Source: Ectothiorhodosinus mongolicus (GTDB taxonomy: Bacteria > Pseudomonadota > Gammaproteobacteria > Ectothiorhodospirales > Ectothiorhodospiraceae). From it: DNA of 64,000 nucleotides. A program made the translations under genes and the position numbers. Position 1 is the stretch's first letter. Each line of letters opens with the position of its first letter. Positions 1-11,011 of the stretch are shown here, in pieces. The notes below the pieces were generated by a model that had not been told where the DNA came from, ran no database searches, and was given only the letters and a program-made list of their open reading frames with translations. Location of the stretch: contig NZ_CP023018.1 in assembly GCF_022406875.1 (NCBI RefSeq), positions 1,006,784-1,070,783 of the forward strand, in the 5' to 3' direction.

Positions 1-144
1 AACCGTCACATAACCACCACCCACAAACTGGCGACCAATCAGACGAACCTCAGCAGCCTTGGTCATCGCATCGGCGGCTTCAATCGCCGGTACCAGACCG
101 CGGGTTTCAATCATGCCAAGGGCAATACCCATACGCTCAGCCAT
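1..144 (-). CDS. csoS1: Carboxysome shell hexamer CsoS1 (partial, runs off window)
   Basis: This BMC-domain protein forms the hexameric facets of the alpha-carboxysome shell. Only the first 48 codons are in the window, because the reading frame continues past base 1. The visible part, with motifs such as [20 protein letters not shown] and [12 protein letters not shown], is nearly identical to the CsoS1A/B/C family. The ATG at 142-144 follows a GAGGAG Shine-Dalgarno on the minus strand. It lies 48 bp downstream of csoS4B in the same operon. Alpha-carboxysome operons usually carry two or three csoS1 copies, so more may lie to the left of the window. Confidence 0.93.
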   Translation of the reverse strand, partial: MAERMGIALGMIETRGLVPAIEAADAMTKAAEVRLIGRQFVGGGYVTV

Positions 145-192
145 TTCACTTCTCCTCACTAAAAGACAACAACAGTTAAAACGCTCAAGTGA

Positions 193-441
193 TCAGTTCT
201 CTTCCCATTGATCGATAATTCCGCAAATGGTCAGATCCGTGATCGTTTTCTTATCCGGCATCGCCATGCGAGCCGCTGAACCACTGGTGGTGAACACCCA
301 CTTGCCCACAGGCGCGCCCACCGGATCGGTGGCTACAAACACGCCACCGCGTTGATTTTCCAGAACACGCAAAGAAGTGTGGCGAAATCCGGGAGCCCGC
401 CGGGTGCACACCAATTCGTCTGTGACGCGCATGATGTCCAT
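193..441 (-). CDS. csoS4B: Carboxysome shell vertex pentamer CsoS4B
   Basis: An 82-residue BMV (EutN/CcmL-type) protein; the family forms pentamers that cap the twelve vertices of the carboxysome shell. The N-terminal MRVTDELVCTRR, the central DPVGAPVGKWVFTTSGSAAR and the C-terminal LTICGIIDQW are hallmarks. Its ATG shares one base with the stop codon of csoS4A, so translation is probably coupled. It differs from CsoS4A at many positions, as is normal for the A/B pair. Confidence 0.95.
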   Translation of the reverse strand: MDIMRVTDELVCTRRAPGFRHTSLRVLENQRGGVFVATDPVGAPVGKWVFTTSGSAARMAMPDKKTITDLTICGIIDQWEEN

Positions 442-698
442 CAGCTGTTTTCCACACTCCAGTGGTCGATAATCCCAACAATGGTTAGATCTGATGGAAA
501 CTCTTTGCTACCTGCGGCCTCACGTGCAGCAGACGAACCCACACAAATCACCCAGTCCCCGGGAATACAGCCAACGGCATCCACCGCAACACTACGAGCA
601 CCACCTTCTTTTTCCTGTACCACCAACAAAGGACGCCGACCGAAGCCATCGAGGCGATTGGTTGAGACCAAAGTTTTTTCAACGCGCATGATCTTCAT
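441..698 (-). CDS. csoS4A: Carboxysome shell vertex pentamer CsoS4A
   Basis: An 85-residue BMV/CcmL-like protein and paralogue of the downstream csoS4B. Visible family motifs are MRVEKTLVSTNR, VDAVGCIPGDWVICVGSSAAR and LTIVGIIDHW. Loss of CsoS4 pentamers in known carboxysomes gives leaky shells. It starts 27 bp after the csoSCA stop and ends overlapping csoS4B by one base, which matches the order of the canonical alpha-carboxysome operon. Confidence 0.95.
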   Translation of the reverse strand: MKIMRVEKTLVSTNRLDGFGRRPLLVVQEKEGGARSVAVDAVGCIPGDWVICVGSSAAREAAGSKEFPSDLTIVGIIDHWSVENS

Positions 699-724
699 GG
701 TGTTCTCTCGCTCTCATCCAAGCC

Positions 725-2248
725 TTAGTGCACCGTGCACTCAGACTCAACATCCTCAACAAAACAGCCCCGCTCGCTGCCATGCACATCACTGATGGCC
801 ATTTGGCAAAACAGCTGATGGTTATTCTGCAAATGGGCATAACGGCTAGCCAAAGCGTTTTTGACCCGCTGACATCTCTGTATGGCACGCTCACGCGCTC
901 CAGGCACCCGCGAGGAGTAATGAAAATGAATGAGTACCGGCACACCGAGGCCATGCTGAATATTCAGGCCGGTGAAAATCCGGATACCCACATCCATATC
1001 ATTAGCGCCTTCCTCTACCGTATCTAAATGCGCAAAATAGAATTTGTTACGCAGTTGCAGCTCGGTCATTGCCTCGCCCACGCAAATGAAACGCTCGTTA
1101 TGGCCGATAACCTGGTAACGTCCCTCGTGATGCTGGATCACGTATTCGATTTGCGAAAGGTTGGCTTCGAGTAGATGAATAACGAATTCTCGCATTCCAG
1201 CGACCATCTCACCTTCACCGCGGCCCCAGCCATCCATATGTTGTGTCTGATCGACCGTTGATGCGATATGTTGCCGAGCCGTGGCGCTATCCATGTTAAG
1301 GGTGTCGCGATAAAGCTGGCTGCTATCAACGAAGCGGTGCACATTAAGATGGCCCTGGGCATCCGGCAAGTGCACGCGAATAGCATCAATATCCGTATCC
1401 ACACCAATCAGCAAGCAATCCGGAGCCGCGCCAAAACCGTAGATGTTGTCGATCGCTGAACGCAATTCTTTTAGGCGATCCAGTGCTGCTTCTGTGGCTT
1501 GATGATCGTTGCTTCCGTGAGCAGCACAACCTTGGTGCCCCGGGTTTGATGTACTGAAATGGTAGACGGCTATTTTTAAGTAATTGCCCTCAGCACTACC
1601 TGGCGCTAAACCATCACTCAGGCGCAATAACTCGCGATGAGTCCAGTCGGCGATATCGCTCTCAATGTCGAATAAAGCGCCGGCGTAAGCTTTGACGGTG
1701 ACGGCGCTATTGGGAGCCATGCGAAAAATAAAGGGCACCAGTCCCTGCAAACGCCCATCGGCACAGGGGCTGATGTCAACCGTATGAAAGCCACAGCCGC
1801 GGATGAAATCAGGATCTAGTAACGAACGTTCACGCAATGCCTGCTGATCGGACTCAGCGTTCTCCACACAGGCATGGAAACTTTGGAATGTGCAGTAGGC
1901 ATGAAGTGCGCGCAGATCCAGCCCGGCGATCCAAGCATCTTCCAACAGATGATCAGGCAGGGCATATCCTAGCTGCATAGACGCCAATTGCTGGGCTTTT
2001 GCGACAAAGTCTGACTGGTGACGCATGCTCGATAAGACCTTCAGTGTCTCCAAAATTCGGGTGAAACGTTCTCTAACCCGCTGTTCATACTCATACAACC
2101 GTTGATTCAATTCCCGGTCTACCAGCGCATGTGCGCACTGCTGTCCCGGACCTGCCACGCAAGCTGGGTTGGGGGGCAAAGCGACATTTGCTGCCGACAC
2201 CACCCCCGCCCTAAGCATCGCTGCTTGGCGTTTGCGCGTATTCACCAA
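725..2248 (-). CDS. csoSCA: Carboxysomal epsilon-class beta-type carbonic anhydrase CsoSCA (CsoS3)
   Basis: A 507-residue protein matching CsoSCA, the shell-associated carbonic anhydrase that converts bicarbonate to CO2 inside the carboxysome. Length is close to the usual ~510-550. The likely zinc ligands are Cys162 (in SPCADGRLQG), His230 (in VYHFSTSN) and Cys241 (in PGHQGCAAHGSND); the 11-residue His-to-Cys spacing matches the known enzyme. The N-terminal helical domain starts with basic residues, and a non-catalytic C-terminal half follows. It begins 10 bp after csoS2. In the family, the N-terminus helps recruit the enzyme to RuBisCO. Confidence 0.95.
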   Translation of the reverse strand: MVNTRKRQAAMLRAGVVSAANVALPPNPACVAGPGQQCAHALVDRELNQRLYEYEQRVRERFTRILETLKVLSSMRHQSDFVAKAQQLASMQLGYALPDHLLEDAWIAGLDLRALHAYCTFQSFHACVENAESDQQALRERSLLDPDFIRGCGFHTVDISPCADGRLQGLVPFIFRMAPNSAVTVKAYAGALFDIESDIADWTHRELLRLSDGLAPGSAEGNYLKIAVYHFSTSNPGHQGCAAHGSNDHQATEAALDRLKELRSAIDNIYGFGAAPDCLLIGVDTDIDAIRVHLPDAQGHLNVHRFVDSSQLYRDTLNMDSATARQHIASTVDQTQHMDGWGRGEGEMVAGMREFVIHLLEANLSQIEYVIQHHEGRYQVIGHNERFICVGEAMTELQLRNKFYFAHLDTVEEGANDMDVGIRIFTGLNIQHGLGVPVLIHFHYSSRVPGARERAIQRCQRVKNALASRYAHLQNNHQLFCQMAISDVHGSERGCFVEDVESECTVH

Positions 2249-2258
2249 CCGTCCTCAC

Positions 2259-4226
2259 TCAGCCGCGTGCACCACCCGAGAGGGTGACGAGCGGACCATC
2301 ATGACAACTGCCGGAACTACCTGTGATTCGGCTAGTAGGAGCTGGTGGCAGTTCCACCGTCTCCCGAAAACGTCGCGCATTTGCGCCCTCACCACGCGGC
2401 TGGCCGCGCATGGAAGGGTTGCGTACTTGACTGGAGTGACCCTCGGTGCCCGTAATTCGGCCGGAGCCATCCCAAGCATCGCCAGTCACGCGAACGCCTG
2501 CTTGGCTACCTTCACCGGTCAGACGCTGGCCGGCACTGGCCGGTACCTGTGCTTGCCCCTGGTGGGTAGAACCGCCGTCGGCATGGCGAAACTCTGGAGT
2601 ACCAGTAATCAGTCCAGCGGCCTTGTTAATGGGCCCCGTAATCCGCTCGCTATTGTAGGCGGTACCAGTTACCCCGGAAGTCGCAGATTGACCGGTACGA
2701 GCCGGAGTTTGCACACTGAAATCACTCGGTGCCGGTGGGCGCGAAGGTTGATCCCACTGCTGAGATTTCGCCAAAAACTGGCTGTCCGTCGCACATTGAG
2801 CCGCCATATTATCAGCCCCCAAATAAGGGGTCCCGCTCACTGGCTCACAGGCACCTCGATCATCACCCGTCATAGCGGCACCACCAGCACCTGGCCGGTC
2901 ACCGGTGACCGCTGTGGCACTAACCAAACCGTGAGACGGCAGGCAAGCCTCCTGAGCGGAAACCTCAGGCGCTTGGCAGAATTGACCAAACTGCTGTCGC
3001 CCCACGTAAGGAGTACCGCTGATCGGCGCACAACCACCAGACTCATCGCCAGTCACATGAGACCCTCGGCCCATGGGTGTGCCGGTAATAGACTGCCCTT
3101 TAAAAGTGTGATCACTGCTCACTTTTTGCACAGCCTTATCCGCCACAGGTGTCGCGCACACATCTTTTAGTTGGGCGCCACTCACGTAATCAGTGCCCGT
3201 GACTGCAGTGCAAGATCCCTGATCTGTGCCCGTGATCTTCGAACTACGAGCTAGATCTGAGCCGGTCACGGTGCGCCCCCCTTGAGTGGGGATAGACCGA
3301 ACCTTTGGGGCGTTGCTGTCACATGGTGCAGCATCATTCACTCGCAGATACTCGGTACCCGTAACCTGTCGACAACTGCCCGATTCATCACCTGTCACTC
3401 GCTTACTGCGACCGACTTGAGTGCCAGTGACCCGCTTAGGGTCAGAATTTCTTTCCGCAGCAGCTGCCCTCGCTTCAGAGCCACTCGGGAGGTACTCGGT
3501 TCCCGTGACGCCGGACCGCATAGCTGATTCATCGCCGGTGATTTTTGACGTGCGTGCCAACTCGGTCCCGGTGACACGCGCCTCACGCATGGAACTTACC
3601 GAGGCCTTCTTGACTTGGGTGACCGCCTCGGAAGGAGCCGCTGCCGTTTCCGCACCTGGCTTTTCCGCTTTGGGCCGTTGGCGGCCACAAGGGCGCGATG
3701 AGCTCGTTTGATGAGTCTTGCCCTGAACTGAACGCTGCTTACGCTGCTGCATCGCCACACGACGGCCATCGCTCACAGGAACAGTGGCTGACGTGACTGA
3801 GTTGGCAGCAGGCGGTGGTTGACCAGCTGGGTCGGTGGTTACCTCGTGCTTGACGTTTACAAGACTGCGCTGGGGTTGGGCCGGCGCAGCCAAAGTCGAT
3901 TTTTTGCCGTTTTTAGACAGCGCCTCGCGGCGCGCCTTGGCTAGCGCTCGGCCGCGCAGTTTGCTTGTGTCCGGTGTGTAACTATTGCCGGTCGAACCAC
4001 TGGGTGCAGCAGTCACAGCACTACTAGGCTTTGCCTGCACCGAGCTGTGGGTTGCAGCAGCAGCTTTGGCTTTGACTCTTGCCGCAGTAGCGGAGCCAGG
4101 AGTGCGGCCTGCAGACGTTTTCTGCACAGCCGTTTTGCCGTGCAAAGCCATCGCCTTACGACGCTTTTGCGCCAGCTCTCGCCCAGATAGGGTAGCGCTC
4201 GCGTAGCTGTTGTCAGTTTGTGACAT
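2259..4226 (-). CDS. csoS2: Carboxysome assembly scaffold CsoS2 (short form)
   Basis: CsoS2 is the intrinsically disordered scaffold that links RuBisCO to the alpha-carboxysome shell. The chosen ATG (4224-4226) sits 6 bases after a GAGG Shine-Dalgarno; the longer frame would need a TTG inside that site. The 655-residue protein shows three basic N-repeats of the form GRxLAxxRRxAxxxxGK (about residues 14-32, 92-108, 154-170). Five middle repeats built on VTGT/VTGDES/ISGTPY start near 217, 266, 319, 380 and 436. The C-terminal region has VTGTAY, ITGTPEF and ITGTEG units and ends VTLSGG. Best-studied homologues are about 870 residues, so this is a compact variant. Cysteine pairs recur in the middle repeats, as is known for the family. 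Confidence 0.95.
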   Translation of the reverse strand: MSQTDNSYASATLSGRELAQKRRKAMALHGKTAVQKTSAGRTPGSATAARVKAKAAAATHSSVQAKPSSAVTAAPSGSTGNSYTPDTSKLRGRALAKARREALSKNGKKSTLAAPAQPQRSLVNVKHEVTTDPAGQPPPAANSVTSATVPVSDGRRVAMQQRKQRSVQGKTHQTSSSRPCGRQRPKAEKPGAETAAAPSEAVTQVKKASVSSMREARVTGTELARTSKITGDESAMRSGVTGTEYLPSGSEARAAAAERNSDPKRVTGTQVGRSKRVTGDESGSCRQVTGTEYLRVNDAAPCDSNAPKVRSIPTQGGRTVTGSDLARSSKITGTDQGSCTAVTGTDYVSGAQLKDVCATPVADKAVQKVSSDHTFKGQSITGTPMGRGSHVTGDESGGCAPISGTPYVGRQQFGQFCQAPEVSAQEACLPSHGLVSATAVTGDRPGAGGAAMTGDDRGACEPVSGTPYLGADNMAAQCATDSQFLAKSQQWDQPSRPPAPSDFSVQTPARTGQSATSGVTGTAYNSERITGPINKAAGLITGTPEFRHADGGSTHQGQAQVPASAGQRLTGEGSQAGVRVTGDAWDGSGRITGTEGHSSQVRNPSMRGQPRGEGANARRFRETVELPPAPTSRITGSSGSCHDGPLVTLSGGARG

Positions 4227-4254
4227 CACACACCTCAAACGGTTAATGGGTGGA

Positions 4255-4278
4255 TTCGGCCCCGCTGGCGGGGCCGAA
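4255..4278 (-). promoter_or_regulatory. Strong stem-loop between cbbS and csoS2
   Basis: A perfect 10-bp inverted repeat, TTCGGCCCCG at 4255-4264 and CGGGGCCGAA at 4269-4278, with a 4-base loop. It lies just after the cbbS stop (4289) and before the csoS2 ribosome-binding site. No U-tract follows on the minus strand, so it is unlikely to be a full terminator. Inference: it may stabilise the 3' end of a cbbLS transcript or attenuate read-through, giving more RuBisCO than scaffold. Confidence 0.7.
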
Positions 4279-4288
4279 CGGCCGTCGC

Positions 4289-4612
4289 TTATCGATACAC
4301 CACAAAGGTCAAACCCTGGCTCTGGGCGTAATTGTCATAGGCGACGAAACGCACCAAATGCGAGGGGAACTCGCGATGGCAGGCTTCCAACTCAGCGAGC
4401 ACCGCATCAACGGACTGTTCGCCAAAGAAGGGCAGCTTCCACATGTACCAATAATTGGACATCGCCTTTTCTTTCTCGCTGTGCTCAACGGAAGGATTCC
4501 ACCCCTGATTGATGCAATAAGCGATCTGCTGACGGATCTGCTCTGCACTCATCGGCGGCAGGTAGGAGAATGTCTCGTATTTGGTCGACGACTTATAAAC
4601 TTGAACGGCCAT
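4289..4612 (-). CDS. cbbS: RuBisCO small subunit, form IA
   Basis: A 107-residue RuBisCO small subunit, which assembles as L8S8 with CbbL. Recognisable features are [11 protein letters not shown] at the N-terminus, [13 protein letters not shown] in the middle and the [10 protein letters not shown] segment. It starts 20 bp after cbbL, is co-transcribed with it and precedes csoS2, which marks it as the carboxysomal type. Confidence 0.97.
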   Translation of the reverse strand: MAVQVYKSSTKYETFSYLPPMSAEQIRQQIAYCINQGWNPSVEHSEKEKAMSNYWYMWKLPFFGEQSVDAVLAELEACHREFPSHLVRFVAYDNYAQSQGLTFVVYR

Positions 4613-4632
4613 GACAATATTCCTCTGTGGTT

Positions 4633-6054
4633 TTAGCGGTTCTGGATATCGAGTTTGTCGACGGTGTCGAATTCAAACTTGATTTCTTTCCAGGTATCCA
4701 TCGCAATTTTGAGTTCTGGGCTGTGCTGCGCGGCGGCGGTGAGGATCTCCTTACCTTCGCGTTCCACTTGTCGCCCTTCGTTGCGGGCCTGGACACAGGC
4801 TTCCAGAGCCACACGGTTGGCTGCGGCACCTGCCGCATTGCCCCAAGGGTGACCCAAGGTACCGCCACCAAACTGCAGAACAGAGTCGTCACCAAAAATC
4901 GCAACCAACGCCGGCATGTGCCACACGTGGATGCCACCTGAGGCCACGGCAAACGCGCCCGGCATGGAACCCCAGTCCTGATCGAAGAACAAACCACGTG
5001 AGCGATCCTCTGGGATAAATGATTCACGCAGCAGGTCAATCCAACCCAAAGTGGAGGCGCGGTCACCTTCGAGCTTACCCACCACAGTGCCTGTATGCAG
5101 ATGGTCGCCGCCCGACAGACGCAGGATCTTGGTCAACACACGGAAGTGAATACCATGATGCGGATTACGATCGATTACCGCATGCATAGCGCGGTGAATA
5201 TGCAACAACATGCCATTGTCACGGCACCAGTTAGCCAGGCCAGTATTGGCACAGAATCCACCGGTAATGTAATCGTGCATGATGATTGGTGCGCCGATCT
5301 CTTTGGCGTACTCGGCACGCTTGTACATTTCTTCTGGAGTTGGTGCAGTCACATTGAGGTAATGTCCCTTGCGCTCACCAGTCTCTGCTTCGGACTTCAG
5401 AATGGCTTCCATCACAAAGTCAAAACGCTGGCGCCAACGCATGAACGGTTGTGAGTTGACGTTTTCATCGTCCTTGGTGAAGTCCAGACCACCGCGCAGG
5501 CATTCGTAGACGGCGCGGCCATAGTTTTTGGCGGACAGCCCCAATTTAGGCTTAATGGTACAACCCAGTAAGGGGCGACCATACTTATTCAACACGTCGC
5601 GCTCGACCTGAATCCCCAGCGGCGGGCCGCCACAAGTTTTCACATAGGCAATCGGGAAGCGAACGTCTTCGAGACGCAAAGCGCGAACGGCCTTGAAACC
5701 AAACACGTTGCCCACCAGCGAAGTGAAGACATTGACTACAGAACCTTCTTCAAACAGATCGATGGGGTAGGCGATAAAGGCATAAAAGCAGGTGTCGTCA
5801 CCGGGAACATCTTCGATCTTGTAAGCGCGGCCTTTGTAATAGTCCATGTCCGTAAGCAAATCGGTCCATACGGTGGTCCAGGTGCCAGTGGAGGATTCGG
5901 CAGCAACAGCAGCAGCAGCTTCTTCACGATCAACGCCGGGCTGCGGGGTGATTTTAAAGACCGCCAGCAAATCGGTGTCTAAGGGCACGTAATCCGGCAT
6001 CCAATAGGTTTCGCGGTAATCTTTTACGCCCGCGTCATATTTCTTGACCGCCAT
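4633..6054 (-). CDS. cbbL: RuBisCO large subunit, form IA (carboxysomal)
   Basis: A 473-residue ribulose-1,5-bisphosphate carboxylase/oxygenase large chain that fixes CO2 in the Calvin cycle. The carbamylated lysine lies in [16 protein letters not shown] (Lys194). The catalytic KPKLGLS segment, the HIHRAMHAV stretch, loop 6 ([10 protein letters not shown]) and [13 protein letters not shown] are all intact. A GGAG ribosome-binding site precedes the ATG. It is the first gene of the carboxysome operon, and its promoter should lie in the 211-bp gap before gyrB. No divergent cbbR gene is present next to it, unlike in many chemoautotrophs. Confidence 0.98.
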   Translation of the reverse strand: MAVKKYDAGVKDYRETYWMPDYVPLDTDLLAVFKITPQPGVDREEAAAAVAAESSTGTWTTVWTDLLTDMDYYKGRAYKIEDVPGDDTCFYAFIAYPIDLFEEGSVVNVFTSLVGNVFGFKAVRALRLEDVRFPIAYVKTCGGPPLGIQVERDVLNKYGRPLLGCTIKPKLGLSAKNYGRAVYECLRGGLDFTKDDENVNSQPFMRWRQRFDFVMEAILKSEAETGERKGHYLNVTAPTPEEMYKRAEYAKEIGAPIIMHDYITGGFCANTGLANWCRDNGMLLHIHRAMHAVIDRNPHHGIHFRVLTKILRLSGGDHLHTGTVVGKLEGDRASTLGWIDLLRESFIPEDRSRGLFFDQDWGSMPGAFAVASGGIHVWHMPALVAIFGDDSVLQFGGGTLGHPWGNAAGAAANRVALEACVQARNEGRQVEREGKEILTAAAQHSPELKIAMDTWKEIKFEFDTVDKLDIQNR

Positions 6055-6265
6055 TGCTGTCTCCTGCGTGTTATGAAAATTTTTGAGTAAGGCTGATTCT
6101 CCAGATTAAGAACTCAGCCAACAAATGACCAATAGATTGTTTAGATATAGTTGATTGAGGTCAGTCTATACTTGGATTGTCGGTCAATCACTTAAGCCAA
6201 TACCCCCTAATACTACTTGGATACTTGTCAAAGCAGACGGGTCATTTTAAGTTATTGATTTATAA
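6055..6265 (-). promoter_or_regulatory. Leader/promoter region of the carboxysome operon
   Basis: A 211-bp AT-rich gap between the gyrB stop and the cbbL start, both on the minus strand. It holds a dyad TATAG-N15-CTATA (6146-6170). LysR-type regulators such as CbbR bind imperfect dyads of this general kind, but I cannot assign the site to a regulator. No convincing -35/-10 pair with 16-18 bp spacing was found. The short repeat TTGATT-TAT-AATCAA at 6255-6269 straddles the gyrB stop and is too AT-rich to be a good terminator. Confidence 0.35.
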
Positions 6266-8692
<2,427 letters not shown>

Positions 8693-8767
8693 TTAGGGCC
8701 TCTAAAACGAAACGTGCATTATACCACCAACAGCGGTCACACCTGGTTTCACGTGGAACAATTAGGC

Positions 8768-9862
8768 CTATGCATCAGCAGAGGCATTCGCCACTAAACC
8801 CCCATGTTCCACGTGGAACAACGCAAACTCCTTCCAACAGCCAAGGTCACTAGGGTCAATATCGATGGCGGTCACGAACACCTGGGTTTGCATTTGTGCC
8901 AGCAGCTGGCCGATGGCTTGTCGTCTCTGAGCATCTAACTCTGAAGGCAGATCGTCGATAAGAACCATTGCACGTTGCCCACTGGCTCGAAAAAGGGCAG
9001 CAACCTGTATCAATCGAAGGCCCAAAACCACCGATTTTTGCTGCCCCCTCGAGGCGTGTGTACTAACCCCAATACCCGATTTCTTGAACGCTATGTCCGC
9101 CCTATGGGGCCCTAGGAGGGTGTGGCCAACCTCACGCTCACGATCACGGCCTTGCTCGAATAAAGCCGACAACTCCTCACCATCCCTCCAACCTCGTCGG
9201 TAGGACCATTCCAAATCACGCACCTCGGGGAGAACATGCTTAATCTCCTCTAGCTCAGGGAGCAAGCTAGTGAGGTAGTTACCGCGAGCCTCATCAATTT
9301 GTTTAGCGAGCCGTTCAAGCTCGATCTCCCACGGTCTCAAAAGTGTATTGGCCAGACCGTGACGCAGGCCGTCATTGCGTTGTGAAAGCACCCGACGATA
9401 ATCACGCAACAATTCCGCATAGCCGTCTTGGGTGTGAAATAGCCCCCAGTCAACAAAGGCTCTGCGCTCGGATGGGCCACCAGTGAGCATCGAATGGCTA
9501 TCTGGATGAATCATTTGCACCGGCATAAGCCGCGCAAGGTCGGACTGGGTATGAACGGACCTACCCGCAATTCGGGCCCTGGTACGCGATGGTCCCTTGG
9601 AGATACCCACCGTGGTCTCGCTTGAGGTTCCCGGTGTGTTAAGCAACCCCGCAACCATGACCTCTTTTTGCCCTTCACGAACGACCGTATCGACACGAGC
9701 ACTGCGAAAAGAACGACCGGTTGCCAAGAGTGAAATGGCCTCTAGCAAGCTCGTCTTCCCGCTGGCATTGGGGCCGACGATAAGATTTAGCCCGCTCACA
9801 GGCATCATTCGAATGCGGCTTATGATCCGCAAATTAAAGATATCGAGGCGCGTCAGCCCCAT
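8768..9862 (-). CDS. recF: DNA replication/repair protein RecF
   Basis: A 364-residue SMC-like ATPase that helps load RecA at single-strand gaps through the RecFOR pathway. The Walker A motif is GPNASGKTSLLEAI near residue 30, the signature region is STHASRGQQKSVVLGLRL, and Walker B is MVLIDDLPSELD. It lies 3 bp after the dnaN stop and so is translated from the same mRNA. Length is normal for the family. Confidence 0.96.
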   Translation of the reverse strand: MGLTRLDIFNLRIISRIRMMPVSGLNLIVGPNASGKTSLLEAISLLATGRSFRSARVDTVVREGQKEVMVAGLLNTPGTSSETTVGISKGPSRTRARIAGRSVHTQSDLARLMPVQMIHPDSHSMLTGGPSERRAFVDWGLFHTQDGYAELLRDYRRVLSQRNDGLRHGLANTLLRPWEIELERLAKQIDEARGNYLTSLLPELEEIKHVLPEVRDLEWSYRRGWRDGEELSALFEQGRDREREVGHTLLGPHRADIAFKKSGIGVSTHASRGQQKSVVLGLRLIQVAALFRASGQRAMVLIDDLPSELDAQRRQAIGQLLAQMQTQVFVTAIDIDPSDLGCWKEFALFHVEHGGLVANASADA

Positions 9863-9865
9863 AGA

Positions 9866-10966
9866 TCAGAGGCGAATAGGCATAACCACATACAATGCAT
9901 GTGTGAGTGTGCCATCTCGAACCAACACCGAGGAACCTGAGTCGCGTAAGCGTATGGCCAAATCTTCGCCTTCCAAGTGTGCAACAACATCCATCAGATA
10001 ATTAACGTTAAAGCCAATCTCCAGATGCGGCCCTTCATAAACCACAGCAAGTTCCTCTTCAGCCTCTTCTTGCTCAGGATTATGCGCCTGTAACTTCAGC
10101 AGGTTAGGCGACAACTCCATGCGCACGCCACGATATTTTTCATTCGAAAGAATCGCCGTCCGGCTCAAAGCTTGACGCAAGCCTTCACGACTCACCTGCA
10201 ACAGTGAACCATCATCACTAGGCACGACGCGCTTGTAATCAGGGAATCGGCCATCAATGAGTTTCGAGGTGTAACGCAGACCAGAAAAACTACAACGAAT
10301 ATGAGTGCCGCCCACCTCAACGGAGACAAGTTCATCGCTGTGCTCGAGCAACCTCGCCAGCTCCATCACACCTTTACGCGGCACGATCACCTGACGAGAC
10401 TCTTCAGCCCCTGTCACCGCAGCGATTTCACATAAAGACAGGCGGTGACCATCGGTAGCCACGCTGCGCACTACATTGGGCTCCATCTCCACCATCAATC
10501 CATTAAGGTAATACCGCACGTCCTGTTGTGCCATAGCAAAGGAGGTACGTTCAATCAACTCCAATAACTCACGCTGTTGCACACTGAAGGCTTGCTCACT
10601 CTGCATATCATCAAGGCTAGGGAAATCCTCAACGGGTAAGGTACTCAGGGTAAACTTCGAACGCCCAGAGGACACGACAAACCGCTCTCCGTCTTTGCGC
10701 AATTCGATCAAAGCTCCGTCGGGCAGTGCACGACAAATGTCCAGCAATTTTCGCGCCGGTACCGTCACCTGACCAGGAACCTCAACGGCATGCTGTATTT
10801 CAGCAACCAGCTCTATTTCTAGATCGGTAGCGACAAGCCGCAACTCACCCAGCTCAGCCCGCAACAACACATTACTCAGAATCTGCATTGTCTGACGCTT
10901 TTCAACCGCACCAATGACTTGCTGTAGCGGCTTTAGAAGGACTTCGCGCTCGATGCTGATTTTCAT
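9866..10966 (-). CDS. dnaN: DNA polymerase III beta subunit (sliding clamp)
   Basis: A 366-residue DNA clamp that tethers polymerase III to DNA. The start MKISIEREVLLKPLQ is the standard N-terminus; a GGGAG Shine-Dalgarno lies 8 bases upstream of this ATG, so the frame extending five codons further is not used. Other typical segments are LSTLPVEDFPSL, FAMAQQDVRYYLNGL and the C-terminal YVVMPIRL that lines the client-binding pocket. It sits 45 bp after dnaA. Confidence 0.97.
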   Translation of the reverse strand: MKISIEREVLLKPLQQVIGAVEKRQTMQILSNVLLRAELGELRLVATDLEIELVAEIQHAVEVPGQVTVPARKLLDICRALPDGALIELRKDGERFVVSSGRSKFTLSTLPVEDFPSLDDMQSEQAFSVQQRELLELIERTSFAMAQQDVRYYLNGLMVEMEPNVVRSVATDGHRLSLCEIAAVTGAEESRQVIVPRKGVMELARLLEHSDELVSVEVGGTHIRCSFSGLRYTSKLIDGRFPDYKRVVPSDDGSLLQVSREGLRQALSRTAILSNEKYRGVRMELSPNLLKLQAHNPEQEEAEEELAVVYEGPHLEIGFNVNYLMDVVAHLEGEDLAIRLRDSGSSVLVRDGTLTHALYVVMPIRL

Positions 10967-11011
10967 AAAACCGGCTCCCAATACTTTTTATATATATTTT
11001 TCAATAGGTTA

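Noticed and set aside
2169-3170. Long plus-strand open frame (333 codons) opposite csoS2
   Set aside because: It is antisense to the repetitive csoS2 gene. It arises from the repeated GC-rich codons and has no recognisable domain; the minus-strand frame is clearly the gene.
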